Source: Nocardioides alcanivorans (GTDB lineage: Bacteria > Actinomycetota > Actinomycetes > Propionibacteriales > Nocardioidaceae). Taken from it: DNA of 64,000 nucleotides. Positions 55,600-64,000 of the stretch are shown piece by piece; positions within the stretch are counted from its first letter, which is position 1, and every line of letters starts with the position of its first letter. Position numbers and translations under genes: made by a program. The DNA lies in contig NZ_JAKGRW010000040.1 in NCBI RefSeq assembly GCF_021555175.1, positions 37,254-101,253 of the forward strand, read 5' to 3'. The notes beneath the pieces are model-generated. The model saw only the letters and a list, made by a program, of their open reading frames with translations, was not told the origin of the DNA and ran no database searches.

Positions 55600-55857
55600 A
55601 TGGACGTCCCGATCAAGGACGAGTCGATCCGGCTCGGTCAGTTTCTCAAGCTCGCCAACCTCGTCGAGGACGGTGCCCAGGCGAAGGCGGTGATCGCCGA
55701 GGGTCTGGTGCAGGTCGGCGGCGAGGTGGAGACCCGCCGGGGGCGGCAGCTGCTGGACGGTGACGAGGTGGTCCTCGGCGGTCTTGTTGCCAAGGTCGTG
55801 ACCGGGGAGGCCGCCGGCACCGACGACCTCCCTGGTGAGCGGGTGAGGCTCAGCTGA
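55600..55857 (+). CDS. S4-domain RNA-binding protein
   Basis: An 85-residue single S4 domain of the YaaA/YbcJ type: DESIRLGQFLKLANLVEDGAQAKAVI (core RLGQFLKLANLVEDG) and VGGEVETRRGRQLLDGDEV form the alpha-L RNA-binding motif. The role is probably in ribosome or tRNA biology, by family. Its end overlaps the convergent FKBP gene by eight bases. Confidence 0.93.
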   Translation: MDVPIKDESIRLGQFLKLANLVEDGAQAKAVIAEGLVQVGGEVETRRGRQLLDGDEVVLGGLVAKVVTGEAAGTDDLPGERVRLS

Positions 55858-56221
55858 CCTTCAGCAGGTCGACGACGAAGATCAGGGTCTCGCCACCCTT
55901 GATCACGCCCCCGGCACCGTGGTCGCCGTAGCCCAGGTGCGGTGGGATGACGAGCTGGCGACGCCCACCGACCTTCATGCCCTGCACGCCGGTGTCCCAC
56001 CCGGAGATGACCTGGCCGATGCCGAGGCGGAAGTCGAGCGGAGCGCCGCGGTTGTAGGACGCGTCGAACTCCTCGCCGGTGGAGTGGGCAACGCCGACGT
56101 AGTGCACCGACACGGTGGAGCCGGCCTTGGCCTCGTCGCCGTCACCGACGGTGATGTCCTTGATGACCAGGTCGGTCGGGGGAGTGGGGTCGAAGTCTTC
56201 GATCTCTGGTTTCTGAGCCAT
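55850..56221 (-). CDS. FKBP-type peptidyl-prolyl isomerase
   Basis: A 123-residue soluble isomerase. VSVHYVGVAHSTGEEFDASY, FRLGIGQVISGWDTGVQGMK and RRQLVIPPHLGYGDHGAGG carry the substrate-pocket residues (Tyr, Asp, Trp, Tyr), ending LIFVVDLLKVS. No signal peptide, so it is a cytoplasmic folding helper. Confidence 0.95.
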   Translation of the reverse strand: MAQKPEIEDFDPTPPTDLVIKDITVGDGDEAKAGSTVSVHYVGVAHSTGEEFDASYNRGAPLDFRLGIGQVISGWDTGVQGMKVGGRRQLVIPPHLGYGDHGAGGVIKGGETLIFVVDLLKVS

Positions 56222-56278
56222 GCGCCCAGCCTACGTGTTGCTCCCGACGGGCCGGACGAGCCCGAGGGCCACGGCGCC

Positions 56279-56710
56279 TCAGCTCTGGTGGAGGTACTGG
56301 TCCAGCTGGTCGCGCTCGAACTCCAACTCGTCGATGCGGTGCTTCACCACGTCGCCGATGCTGACGATCCCGGTCAGTGCGCCGTCGGTGAGCACCGGCA
56401 CGTGTCGGATCCGGTGCTCGGTCATCAGCTGCATCAGGTCCGTCACCGCCTCGGTGCCCTCGCAGGTGCGCACCCCGGTCGACATCAGCTCGCCGACGAT
56501 GCCGTCGAGGGCCGCGGCTCCCTCGGTGAGGCGCCGCACCACGTCACGCTCGGACACGATGCCGTCGAGGCCGGTGCCGTCGGCGGAGACGATCACCGCG
56601 CCGACGTTGTGCTCGGCGAGCAGGGCGACGAGATCTCGCACGCTCGCCTCTGGTCGGATCGTGACCACGTCCTGGCGGGTCTTGCCTCGGAGCACGTCGT
56701 TGATGCGCAT
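56279..56710 (-). CDS. tandem CBS-domain protein
   Basis: A 143-residue protein consisting of two CBS motifs (VRDLVALLAEHNVGAVIVS with DGIVSERDVVRRL, and DLMQLMTEHRIRHVPVL with GIVSIGDVVKHRIDE). Such free-standing pairs bind adenine nucleotides and act as energy sensors, sometimes as hypoxia- or dormancy-response proteins. No partner is evident. Confidence 0.92.
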   Translation of the reverse strand: MRINDVLRGKTRQDVVTIRPEASVRDLVALLAEHNVGAVIVSADGTGLDGIVSERDVVRRLTEGAAALDGIVGELMSTGVRTCEGTEAVTDLMQLMTEHRIRHVPVLTDGALTGIVSIGDVVKHRIDELEFERDQLDQYLHQS

Positions 56711-56785
56711 CGGACCTCCTGCAACGGAACCGGTGTGATGGCGGTCACGCTAGCGTCCCGGTGCGGGGTTGACCAGAGCCGTGCC

Positions 56786-57667
56786 TCAGCCGAGCGGCGG
56801 CTCGTCGGCCGGTGTACGCCGCCGCGCGTGCAGGTCATGGACCTGGGCTCCGGAGCGCGGGTCATCGGGATCAGTGGCGTCGTCGACCGAGCCGAGGAAG
56901 GCCAGGGCCGCCTCGTGCAGGTGGCCGTTGGACGCGATGGCGTTGTCCCCCCAGGGGCCGTCGTGCCCGTCCAGGGAGGTGAAGCGACCTCCGGCCTCAC
57001 GCACGATGATGTCGAGCGCGGCCATGTCGTGCAGCGCCAGCTCGGGTTCGGCGGCGAGGTCGACGGCGCCCTCCGCCAGCATCATGTAGCTCCAGAAGTC
57101 GCCGTAGGCGCGCGTGCGCCAGCATCGACGGGTGAGGGCGATGAATGCATCGAGCTGCCCGCGCTCCTCCCAGCCGGAGAGCGAGGAGTAGGACAAGGAG
57201 GCGTCCTCCAGGTGGCGGACGTCGGAGGTGTGGCACTGCGTGGCCTTCAGCAAGGAGCGTCCCGTCCAGGCGCCGTTGCCCCTGGAGGCCCACCAGCGAC
57301 GCTGCAGCTGCGGAGCGGAGACCACGCTGAGCACGACCTCGTCATCGACCGCGAGGGCGATCAGGGTGGCCCACACCGGGACGCCGCGCACGAAGTTCTT
57401 CGTTCCGTCGATCGGGTCGACGATCCAGCGGCGCTGGCTGTGCCCGGTCGCCCCCTGCTCCTCGCCGACGATGGCGTCGCGTGAGCGCACCCGGGAGAGG
57501 GTGCGACGGATCGACTCCTCCACCGACTCGTCGGCGTCCGACACCGGCGTGAGGTCCGGCTTCGTCATCACGTGCAGGTCGAGCGCCTTGAAGCGAGCCT
57601 GGGTGATCGAGTCGGCGTCATCGGCGAGCACGTGGGCCAGCCGGAGGTCGTCGGTGTAGTCGGACAT
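56786..57667 (-). CDS. hisN: histidinol-phosphatase, inositol monophosphatase family
   Basis: A 293-residue metal-dependent phosphatase. VSDADESVEESIRRTL, AIVGEEQG, RRWIVDPIDGTKNFVRG and AEPELALHDMAALDIIVREA supply the Mg2+ ligands. The actinobacterial HisN pattern (TKPDLTPVSDAD; VPVWATLIAL) suggests the histidine-pathway enzyme, though inositol-1-phosphatase activity is possible. ATG 57665-57667 gives MSDYTDDLRLAH; two codons upstream is another ATG. Confidence 0.9.
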   Translation of the reverse strand: MSDYTDDLRLAHVLADDADSITQARFKALDLHVMTKPDLTPVSDADESVEESIRRTLSRVRSRDAIVGEEQGATGHSQRRWIVDPIDGTKNFVRGVPVWATLIALAVDDEVVLSVVSAPQLQRRWWASRGNGAWTGRSLLKATQCHTSDVRHLEDASLSYSSLSGWEERGQLDAFIALTRRCWRTRAYGDFWSYMMLAEGAVDLAAEPELALHDMAALDIIVREAGGRFTSLDGHDGPWGDNAIASNGHLHEAALAFLGSVDDATDPDDPRSGAQVHDLHARRRTPADEPPLG

Positions 57668-57763
57668 GGGCACAGGTTATCGGCGACCGTCTCGGCGTCG
57701 CTCGGCACGGACCACCGGCGGCCATCGCCGACCGCCCGGCGCCACCCACTAGTCTTTCCTCCC

Positions 57764-58242
57764 ATGGAGATCAACGGCCTGCCGATGCACCCCTGATCGT
57801 CCACCTGGCGGTCGTCTTCGTGCCGCTGGCGGCGATCTTCGGTGCGGTCTACGTGCTGGTGCCCCGCTGGCGCTGGTCCACCCGGTGGCCGATGGTCGGC
57901 ACCGCGGTGATCGCCACCGCATCGGTCGTCTACTCCTGGTTCTCCGGTCGCAACTACCGCGACGAGCTGGTCGAGGCCGGTGCCAGCCAGCTCCACTTCC
58001 AGGACCACGCGGAGCATGCCGACGTGCTCCTGTGGGTCTGCATCGTCTTCCTCGCGGTGGCGCTGCTGGCCGCGTGGGCGCTCGGCGGCCCTTCGCCTCT
58101 TGCCTCGGGCAGGGGAGCGCGACCCAAGCACGCACCCCTGGTCGAGTGGTCGACGACGGTGATGCTGCTGATCCTCGTGGTCTGCATGATCACCATGACG
58201 GTGGCCACCGGCGAGGCCGGCGCCCGTCTCGTCCACGGCTGA
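57764..58242 (+). CDS. DUF2231 membrane protein (one frameshift)
   Basis: A 159-residue protein with four membrane helices. Its beginning, MEINGLPMHP, is cut by a false stop. Adding a C at CCCC 57790-57793 continues as LIVHLAVVFVPLAAIFG, the DUF2231 hallmark (GLPxHPLxVH). Function unknown; relatives are heme- or redox-linked in some proposals. TAGTCT just upstream could be the -10 box. Confidence 0.9.
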
Positions 58243-58274
58243 TCCCACCGGCGCCCCACCTGTCGCCCCACCTG

Positions 58275-59266
58275 TCAGTAGGAGCTGGACTCCCGGGCCG
58301 CCAGCAGACGTCGGAACGACTCGACCCGCTCCGGGTCCGCGACCCCCTCGGCCAGCGCCTCGTCGAGCCCGCACTCCGACTCCCCGGCGCCGTGTGAGCA
58401 GCCGCGTGGGCAGTCCTCGGTCAACTCGTCGAGGTCGGGGAACGCCTCGATGAGGTTCTCCGGCTTCACGTGGGCGAGCCCGAACGAGCGGATGCCCGGG
58501 GTGTCGACGATCCATCCGTCGCCGCCGGGCAGGGGAGGAGCAGGGCAGAGGTGGACGTGTGTCGACCGCGACCGGTCACCTCGTTGACGTGGCCGACCGC
58601 GCGGTTGGCGTCGGGCACGAGCGCGTTGACCAGCGTCGACTTGCCGACGCCGCTGTGCCCGAGGAAGACGCTGATCTGACCCGAGAGCTGTGTGCGGAGG
58701 TCCGACAGGTCGCCGCCGCGTTGCGTGACGACGTACGGCACGCCCAAGGAGCGATAGGTGCTCAACAGCTCGTCGGGTGACTTGAGGTCCGACTTGGTGA
58801 GGCAGAGCAACGGCCGCATGCCGGATACGTACGCCGCCACGAGGGCCCGGTCGATCAGGCGCGGCCGGGGCTCCGGGTCGGCCAGGGCGGTCACCACGAC
58901 GAGTTGGGTCGCGTTGGCCACGATGACGCGTTCGACCGGGTCGTCGTCGTCCGCGGTGCGGCGCAGCGTCGTGGTGCGTTCGTTGACCTCCACGATGCGG
59001 GCCAGGCTGCCCTCGGCGCCCGAGACGTCACCCACCACGCGGACCCGGTCACCGACCACCACGCCCTTGCGGCCGAGGTTGCGCGACTTCATCGCGGTCA
59101 CGGTGCGCTCGTCGAGCAGGAGGGTGTAGCGGCCGCGGTCGACCGTGACCACGAGTGCCTCGACGGCGTCGTCGTGGGAGGGCCGGTCCTTCGTCCGGGG
59201 ACGGGTGTGCCGTCGCGGCCGCTCGTAGTGCTCCTGGTCGTGCTCGGTGTAGCGCCGTCCGCCCAT
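58275..59266 (-). CDS. rsgA: ribosome small-subunit GTPase RsgA (one frameshift)
   Basis: RsgA checks and matures the 30S subunit. An OB domain (KSRNLGRKGVVVGDRVRVVG) is followed by the circularly permuted GTPase: TKSDLKSPDELL, then GHSGVGKSTLVNALVP, then DTPGIRSFGL. The Cys/His zinc motif is CPRGCSHGAGESEC at the end. The frame breaks at 58532-58535; one added base gives LLLPLPGGDGWIVDTPG and 330 residues. It starts two bases after aroA, a common actinobacterial pair. Confidence 0.94.
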
Positions 59267-59268
59267 GC

Positions 59269-60546
59269 TCAGCCCTCGGCGCCGGTGAACAGGCCCGACC
59301 AGGTCCCGGGGAAGTCGGGGAACGTCTTGCCGGTGGTGGTCACGTTCTCCACCTCGACCTGGTCGACGACCGCACCGAGCACCACGGCCGCGTGGGCCAT
59401 GCGGTGATCGGAGTAGGTGTGGAAGAGGCCGCCGTGCAGGGGAGCGGGCCGGAAGGAGAGTCCGTCCTCGTGCTCGGTGACGTCGGCACCCAGGGCGCCG
59501 AGCTCGGTCGCCAGTGCGGCGAGCCGGTCGGTCTCGTGACCGCGGATGTGGGCGATCCCGCGCAGGTGGGAGGGGCCGTCGGCCAGCGCGCACAGCGCGG
59601 CCACCACGGGAGCGAGCTCGCCGACGTCATGAAGGTCGAGGTCCACGCCGACGAGGCGGTCGGGGCCGGTGACGGTCAACCCCTCCTCGCACAGGGACAC
59701 CTCGCAGCCCATCGAGGAGAGGATGTCGCGTAGGGCCGCTCCCGCCTGGGTGGTCTCGGCGGGCCAGTCGCGCACGGTGATCCGCCCGCCGGTGGCCGCC
59801 GCCAGGCCGAGGAACGGCCCGGCGTTGGAGAGGTCGGGCTCGATCAGGTGGTCGACGGCCTTGACCGGGCCGGGAGCAACGGTCCACCGATCGGGCACGG
59901 AGGCGTCGACCTGGACACCGTGCTGGCGCAGCATCGCCACGGTCATGTCGATGTGGGGCAGCGACGGCACCGGTGGGCCGTCGTGGACGACGTCGACGCC
60001 CTCCTCGTAGCGGGCCCCGGCCAACAACAGGGCGGAGACGAACTGGCTCGAGGCCGACGCGTCGATGACGACACGACCCCCGCGCACGGATCCGGTGCCG
60101 TGCAGCGTGAACGGCAGCCGGTCGGTGTCGTCCATCCTCACGCCGAGGCCCCTCAGGGCGTCGAGCATGACGCCGACGGGTCGGTTGCGCATGTGCGGGT
60201 CGCCGTCGAAGGCGACCGGACCGTCGGCGAGCGCCGCGACCGGCGGCACGAAGCGCATCACCGTGCCTGCCAAGCCACAGTCGACCTCCGCATCGGCGCG
60301 CCACGGACCGGGGGTGACACGCCAATCGCTCCCGCTGGTGTCGACCGCTGCGCCCAGAGCGGTGAGCGCCGCGGCCATCAGCACGGTGTCGCGCGATCTC
60401 AGGGCTCGACGTACGACCGACGGCGCGTCAGCCAGCGCAGCCAGGATCAGGGCACGGTTGGTCAGGGACTTGGAGCCCGGCAGTGAAACGGTGAGGTCGA
60501 CAGGGGAGAGGGCACGCGGGGCAGGCCAAGGATCCGGGATGGTCAC
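59269..60546 (-). CDS. aroA: 3-phosphoshikimate 1-carboxyvinyltransferase (EPSP synthase)
   Basis: AroA joins shikimate-3-phosphate and phosphoenolpyruvate in aromatic amino-acid synthesis. The 425-residue protein shows [37 protein letters not shown] (PEP site), [19 protein letters not shown] and the C-terminal [14 protein letters not shown]. The active-site residues are conserved and the frame is clean. It is first in the aroA-rsgA unit. Confidence 0.97.
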   Translation of the reverse strand: MTIPDPWPAPRALSPVDLTVSLPGSKSLTNRALILAALADAPSVVRRALRSRDTVLMAAALTALGAAVDTSGSDWRVTPGPWRADAEVDCGLAGTVMRFVPPVAALADGPVAFDGDPHMRNRPVGVMLDALRGLGVRMDDTDRLPFTLHGTGSVRGGRVVIDASASSQFVSALLLAGARYEEGVDVVHDGPPVPSLPHIDMTVAMLRQHGVQVDASVPDRWTVAPGPVKAVDHLIEPDLSNAGPFLGLAAATGGRITVRDWPAETTQAGAALRDILSSMGCEVSLCEEGLTVTGPDRLVGVDLDLHDVGELAPVVAALCALADGPSHLRGIAHIRGHETDRLAALATELGALGADVTEHEDGLSFRPAPLHGGLFHTYSDHRMAHAAVVLGAVVDQVEVENVTTTGKTFPDFPGTWSGLFTGAEG

Positions 60547-60568
60547 CCCGCCACCCTATGAGATCGCG

Positions 60569-62167
60569 TCACGGCCACGACCAGGAGTTGTTGCTCCCGT
60601 CGGAGTCCTCGAAGCCGACCGGTGTCAACGTGGCCGTGAACCGGCCGATGGCGAGGTTGACCAGGCTGCCGGTGGCCGACGGGTTCGCGGCGTCGAGCCT
60701 GCAGCTGGCCGACGTCAGTCCGGTGCGCTGGCAGCCTCCCGGGACGGTGCCGATCACCAACCCCTCCCAGTCGAGCGCGAGGGTCGCCGTGCCGCCGGGG
60801 GCGAAACCGCTGGCGGTGAAGGTCACCGAGGTGCGCAGGACGTCCGAGCTGGTCGTGGCCGTGAGCACCAGGTCGTACGTCGGTTCGGTCGGCTCCGTCG
60901 GTTCGGTCGGCTCGTCGGTCGGCTCGTCCGTGGGAGTGGGTTCCTCGGGTGACCCGGCATCGGGTCCCTCGGTCTCCGTCGGTTCGCTCGGCTGGTCGGT
61001 GGGGGGAGTCGAGGTCGGTTCAGGCGGCGGCGGGGCCTGCGTGGGCAGGTTCTGTGTCGGTGCGTCCTGCGTGCTGGGGGCCGGATCTGCGGGGGTGGCC
61101 ACCGGTGCGGTGCCAGGCTCGGAGGCCCGGTCCGAGGGCTGTTGGGCGGGGTCGGCCTCTGACGTCGGCGCCGACTGGGGCGTCGGCGCCGTGGTCGGCC
61201 GTGCCTCGGCGACGTTCCCCGGGCGCGGTTCCGGGTCTCCTGACGTGGCAACGGTGTAGGTGATGCCAGCCGCGATCGTGACGGCAGCCACGCCCGCGAC
61301 GGCCGCAGCCTGGGTGTTGGCGGCGATCAGGTCACGACCGCGCTCGAAGAAGAGGAGCAGGCCGCCCTTGAGCGCCATGCTCGACGTGCCCGCCAGGTAG
61401 GCGGCACCAGCAGCGCCCAACAGCACCGGTGCCAGCAGCGCGCCGAGTCCGGAGTTGACCTCGGTGAGCTCCAGGTAGATCGCCATGCAGCGACGGCACT
61501 CGTCGAGGTGCTTCTCCACCTTGTTGGCATCACGTCGCGACAGGCCCTTGCGGACGTAGCCGCCGAGGTGGTCGTGGGCCCAGCGGCAGGCCTCGTCGTC
61601 GGCAGTCGCGGCATGCGAGTTGAGGAAGGCCTGCCGCAGGCCTTCGCGGGCCCGATAGGCCAGCGCCGAGACGGAGTTGGCCGACATTCCCAGCAGCTCG
61701 GCGACCTCCGCCGGCTTCTGCCCTTCCACCTCGGTGTGCCACAGCACCATCTGCCAGCGCTCGGGCAGGGAGGCGAAGGCCGCGGCAGCGGCCTCGTTCT
61801 CGAAGCCCGCGACGGCGGTGTCCTGGAAGGGCACCCCGGGATCGAACGGCTCGAGGTCGTCCGTGGTCTGCACGCGCGCACCGGCCCGGATCTTGTCGAT
61901 GTGCAGGCGGCGCACGGAGGTCAGCAGGTAGGCGCGGAAGGCCAGATCCGGCCCGCCACCACTCTGCAGCACCTTGAGCACCTTGCTGAAGGCGTCGGAG
62001 ACCAGGTCATCGGCGTCCGTCGCATTCGTGAGCTGGCGGGCCAGGCGTCGGGCAGCGGCGACGTGTCTCTCGAAGAGAGTGCCGTAGGCCGACAGATCGC
62101 CACCGCGCACGGCGGCGATCAACTCGGCGTCGCCGACCGCATCGAGGTCGGCAGTGGACTGGCTCAC
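60569..62167 (-). CDS. ECF-type sigma factor fused to zinc anti-sigma-like domain, membrane segment and extracellular domain
   Basis: A 532-residue single polypeptide. Sigma region 2 (about 25-95: DADDLVSDAFSKVLKVL) and region 4 (about 130-180: LPERWQMVLWHTEVEGQKP, then VAELLGMSANSVSALAYR) are complete. A zinc-finger anti-sigma motif follows, H220-x3-C224-x2-C227, then one or two hydrophobic segments (about 241-262, 286-306), a Pro/Thr/Glu linker (about 311-430) and an Ig-like C-terminal domain (about 430-532, DLVLTATTSSDVLRTSVTF). ECFs with such C-terminal extensions are known in Actinobacteria. Here the sensor, inhibitor and sigma factor are one chain, and release probably needs proteolysis or a conformational change. 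No separate anti-sigma gene is adjacent. Confidence 0.88.
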   Translation of the reverse strand: MSQSTADLDAVGDAELIAAVRGGDLSAYGTLFERHVAAARRLARQLTNATDADDLVSDAFSKVLKVLQSGGGPDLAFRAYLLTSVRRLHIDKIRAGARVQTTDDLEPFDPGVPFQDTAVAGFENEAAAAAFASLPERWQMVLWHTEVEGQKPAEVAELLGMSANSVSALAYRAREGLRQAFLNSHAATADDEACRWAHDHLGGYVRKGLSRRDANKVEKHLDECRRCMAIYLELTEVNSGLGALLAPVLLGAAGAAYLAGTSSMALKGGLLLFFERGRDLIAANTQAAAVAGVAAVTIAAGITYTVATSGDPEPRPGNVAEARPTTAPTPQSAPTSEADPAQQPSDRASEPGTAPVATPADPAPSTQDAPTQNLPTQAPPPPEPTSTPPTDQPSEPTETEGPDAGSPEEPTPTDEPTDEPTEPTEPTEPTYDLVLTATTSSDVLRTSVTFTASGFAPGGTATLALDWEGLVIGTVPGGCQRTGLTSASCRLDAANPSATGSLVNLAIGRFTATLTPVGFEDSDGSNNSWSWP

Positions 62168-62227
62168 GGTGGCTCAACGACCCTTTGGCAGAAAGATGAC
62201 GGTGTCGACTCTAGCGAGGCGGCCCGC

Positions 62228-62935
62228 TCAGGACCGGCTCAACTCATCGATCAGCAGGACGGCGGACCGTTCGCTGGCGGGAAGGCCCTCGATCCAGATC
62301 CGGCCCGCGTCGTCGGCCAGCTGCTTGAGCAGCCGCACGCGGCGACCCAGCATGTCGTCACGGGGGATCAGGCCGGCCACGCGGTGGGTGCCGATCCGGC
62401 CGACGGCGCACAGCGGGAAGACGGTGCGGTGGGCCTCTCCGATGCGGGTCAGTCCCAGTGCCTGGTCCATGGTCGTGCCGAGCCCGGAGCGGGCGTCGAT
62501 CTCGCTGATCACCAGCGCATGGGCGTCGGAGATACCGCCGTGGCCCCTGTAGATCTCGGCCAGGACGGTGCGCAGGTGCGTGGTGGTCGCCAGGCCCGTC
62601 ATCGGGTCCTCGCAGGAGATCTGGTGGAGATAACTCAACGTCGCCTCGCTCCAGGCGCGACACAATGCCTGCACGTCGGCGAACGGCGGGTCCCCTCCCA
62701 GGACCAGCCGACTCGCCGCGCGCAGTCCCTCCAGAGCCTCGTCGAGGCTCGTTCCCGACTCGGCCAACTGGCGCCCCGCGATCTCGCAGGCAGCTGCGTT
62801 GTCGGCACCGGTGACCCACCCCTCGCCCACCGCGACGAACCACGGTGCGAGTTGCCGCTCTATCCGTTCGGGCAGCGGCGGCTGGATGGTGGTAGCTGTG
62901 GGCGCTGTTCGCGATCGAGTGGCAAACAGGCCCAC
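62228..62935 (-). CDS. degenerate GGDEF-like protein
   Basis: A 235-residue soluble protein. A helical N-terminal half is followed by SCEDPMTGLATTTHLRTVL, the usual opening of a GGDEF domain, but the GGDEF signature itself is not present, so diguanylate cyclase activity is unlikely. It may bind nucleotide or serve as a partner. It starts at GTG 62933-62935 inside the stem of a 13 base-pair dyad. It is upstream of, and co-directional with, the sigma-factor gene. Confidence 0.6.
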   Translation of the reverse strand: MGLFATRSRTAPTATTIQPPLPERIERQLAPWFVAVGEGWVTGADNAAACEIAGRQLAESGTSLDEALEGLRAASRLVLGGDPPFADVQALCRAWSEATLSYLHQISCEDPMTGLATTTHLRTVLAEIYRGHGGISDAHALVISEIDARSGLGTTMDQALGLTRIGEAHRTVFPLCAVGRIGTHRVAGLIPRDDMLGRRVRLLKQLADDAGRIWIEGLPASERSAVLLIDELSRS

Positions 62936-62942
62936 AGCTACC
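62891..62942 (-). promoter_or_regulatory. hairpin sequestering the start codon of the GGDEF-like gene
   Basis: GGTAGCTGTGGGC (62891-62903) and GCCCACAGCTACC (62930-62942) are perfect 13-base arms with a 26-base loop. On the leftward mRNA the first arm contains the GTG start, immediately after a GGGAGG-type ribosome-binding site. It could limit translation, or act as a DNA operator. Confidence 0.55.
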
Positions 62943-63053
62943 CTCCCGGTTTCTCATGCCCCCACATGGGCTCACGGATGAAACGGGCGTGCCTCCGGGC
63001 CATGACGCGGAATCTGGAGAAATTTCTGGACGAGAAGTTTCCACACTGGCCAC

Positions 63054-63790
63054 GTGTGCGGCAGATATGCGTCTTCGCGAAGGCCCGAGGACCTCGTCGA
63101 GGAGTTCGAGGTCGAGGAGAGTCACCTGCCCGAGCCCTTGGCGCCCGACTTCAACGTGGCTCCCACCAAGGAGGTCTACGCGGTTCTCGAACGCCCCGCC
63201 AAGGCGGAGCGAGCGCAGCAGCGACAGTTGCGTGCGCTCAGGTGGGGACTGGTGCCGTCGTGGGCGAAGGATCCCGGCATCGGCAATCGCATGATCAATG
63301 CGCGCATGGAGACCGTCGCCGAGAAGCCGGCCTACAAGCGTGCCTTCGCAGCCCGACGCTGCCTGCTGCCCGCCGACGGCTACTTCGAGTGGTACCCGAG
63401 CGACGCGAAGGACGCCGGGGGCAAGCCCGCAAGCAACCTTCTTCATCCGTCCCAGGGACGGGGCGTGCTGGCGATGGCAGGGCTCTACGAGTTCTGGCGC
63501 GATCCGGCGGTGGCCGATGGGGAGCCGGGATCCTGGCTGTGGACCTGCACCGTCATCACCACCGACGCGGAGGACGACCTCGGTCACATCCATGACCGGA
63601 TGCCCTTGATGGTCCCGCGAGAGCGGTCGGGGCAATGGCTCGACCCGGAGCTGCGCGCCACCGATGTCCTGCTCGGCCTGCTCGAGCCGGCGGCGCCCGG
63701 ACGCCTGGAGGCCTACCCGGTCTCGACCCTGGTCAGCAACGTGCGCAACAACGGGCCCGAGCTCGTCGAACCCCTTCCCCGGAGTCCTGA
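63054..63790 (+). CDS. SOS response-associated peptidase, SRAP/YedK family (frameshifts)
   Basis: SRAP proteins form a DNA-protein crosslink with abasic sites through Cys2. The GTG at 63054 gives MCGRYASS, and FNVAPTKEVYAV, RWGLVPSWAKDP, MINARMETVAEKPAYKRAF and HDRMPLMV are conserved. An extra C at 63426-63428 and a missing G at 63460-63463 compensate each other; repaired, this reads GKPQATFFIRPRDGGVLAMAG. A missing C at 63777-63780 hides the stop at 63788-63790, which overlaps the next ATG. Repaired length is 245 residues. Confidence 0.92.
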
Positions 63791-64000
63791 TGGAGCAGTA
63801 CGTCGACACCCCTGGTGGACCTGCACGTGTGATCACGCACCGGGCGAGCGAGCGCGCGCGGCGTCCTGCTGCTCGGTCACGGTGCCGGGGCAGGTGTCGA
63901 CACCGCCGATCTGACAGCGCTCGCCGATTTTCACCCCAGAACGGAGATCACACCGTGTGAAGCGGCGCGAAAACGACGTAGCAGTTTGCGACCACAAGTC
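63790..64000 (+). CDS. alpha/beta hydrolase, N-terminal fragment (frameshift, runs off right edge)
   Basis: From ATG 63790: MEQYVDTPGGPARVITHRAS, and, after one missing base at about 63851-63862, ERARGVLLLGHGAGAGVDTADL. GVLLLGHGAGAG is the first strand and oxyanion turn of the small hydrolase family often found beside SRAP genes. From about 63925 the sequence no longer resembles this family and becomes less GC-rich, so another error or a join may lie there. Confidence 0.65.

Noticed and set aside
62228..62935. Active diguanylate cyclase
   Set aside because: Only the DPMTGL-type opening is present; the GGDEF active-site motif is missing.

Overview
The window is a high-GC actinobacterial chromosome segment. 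Gene order (smc..ftsY, amt-glnB-glnD, ffh, rpsP-khpA-rimM-trmD-rplS-lepB-rnhB-DUF2469, yraN-comM-dprA), G/C-rich third codon positions, GTG/TTG starts, a DtxR/IdeR-type iron box and protein types such as DUF2469 and DUF2804 point to Propionibacteriales, most likely Nocardioides or a close relative. The genus is an inference. I see no rRNA, tRNA or CRISPR array, and no gene-free stretch over 300 bases.

Layout. (1) 1-3312: damaged comEA and comEC (DNA uptake), next to smc without the holA/rpsT neighbours usual after comEC. (2) 3418-10987: smc, then an iron-siderophore ABC transporter (lipoprotein, two FecCD permeases, ATPase) behind an iron box. (3) 11026-18933: thioesterase, ftsY, the nitrogen module amt-glnB-glnD and ffh, so both halves of the SRP pathway are here. 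(4) 18983-23521: BclB-like collagen protein, NYN protein, ScyD/ScyE-type secreted protein, amidohydrolase, peroxidase. (5) 23734-35983: core translation/secretion block, then a TadE/TadG-like cell-surface cluster, then yraN-comM-dprA. (6) 36020-37717: one complete IS1380-type element, beyond which synteny stops and a glycoside hydrolase lacks its front half. (7) 39370-50544: catabolic island with alcohol and aldehyde dehydrogenases, hydroxyacyl-CoA and acyl-CoA dehydrogenases, two TetR-type regulators facing their targets, and a diiron oxygenase with a ferredoxin-fused reductase. (8) 50608-64000: cyclase, secreted protease, a run of small conserved genes, hisN, rsgA-aroA, a sigma factor fused to an anti-sigma-like and probably membrane-anchored tail, a degenerate GGDEF-like protein, an SRAP protein and the start of a hydrolase.

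Data quality dominates the reading. At least 17 sites lack one base, almost always in a run of 4-5 G or C, and break otherwise perfect genes, some essential (trmD, ftsY-adjacent genes, smc). Adding one base at each site restores full length, a multiple of three, and the expected ATGA overlaps. I therefore treat these as base-calling errors, not gene decay, and annotate the full-length genes. The first 3.3 kb is different: damage is denser and not confined to homopolymers.

Most interesting non-artefact signals: a long perfect hairpin repeated at two convergent gene junctions (20543-20604, 39251-39320); a 36-base palindrome inside the iron-transport operon; a TrmD-acetyltransferase fusion; the sigma/anti-sigma fusion protein; a GH2-DUF2804 chimeric frame whose start codon lies inside the IS end; and three clear dyad operators in the catabolic island.
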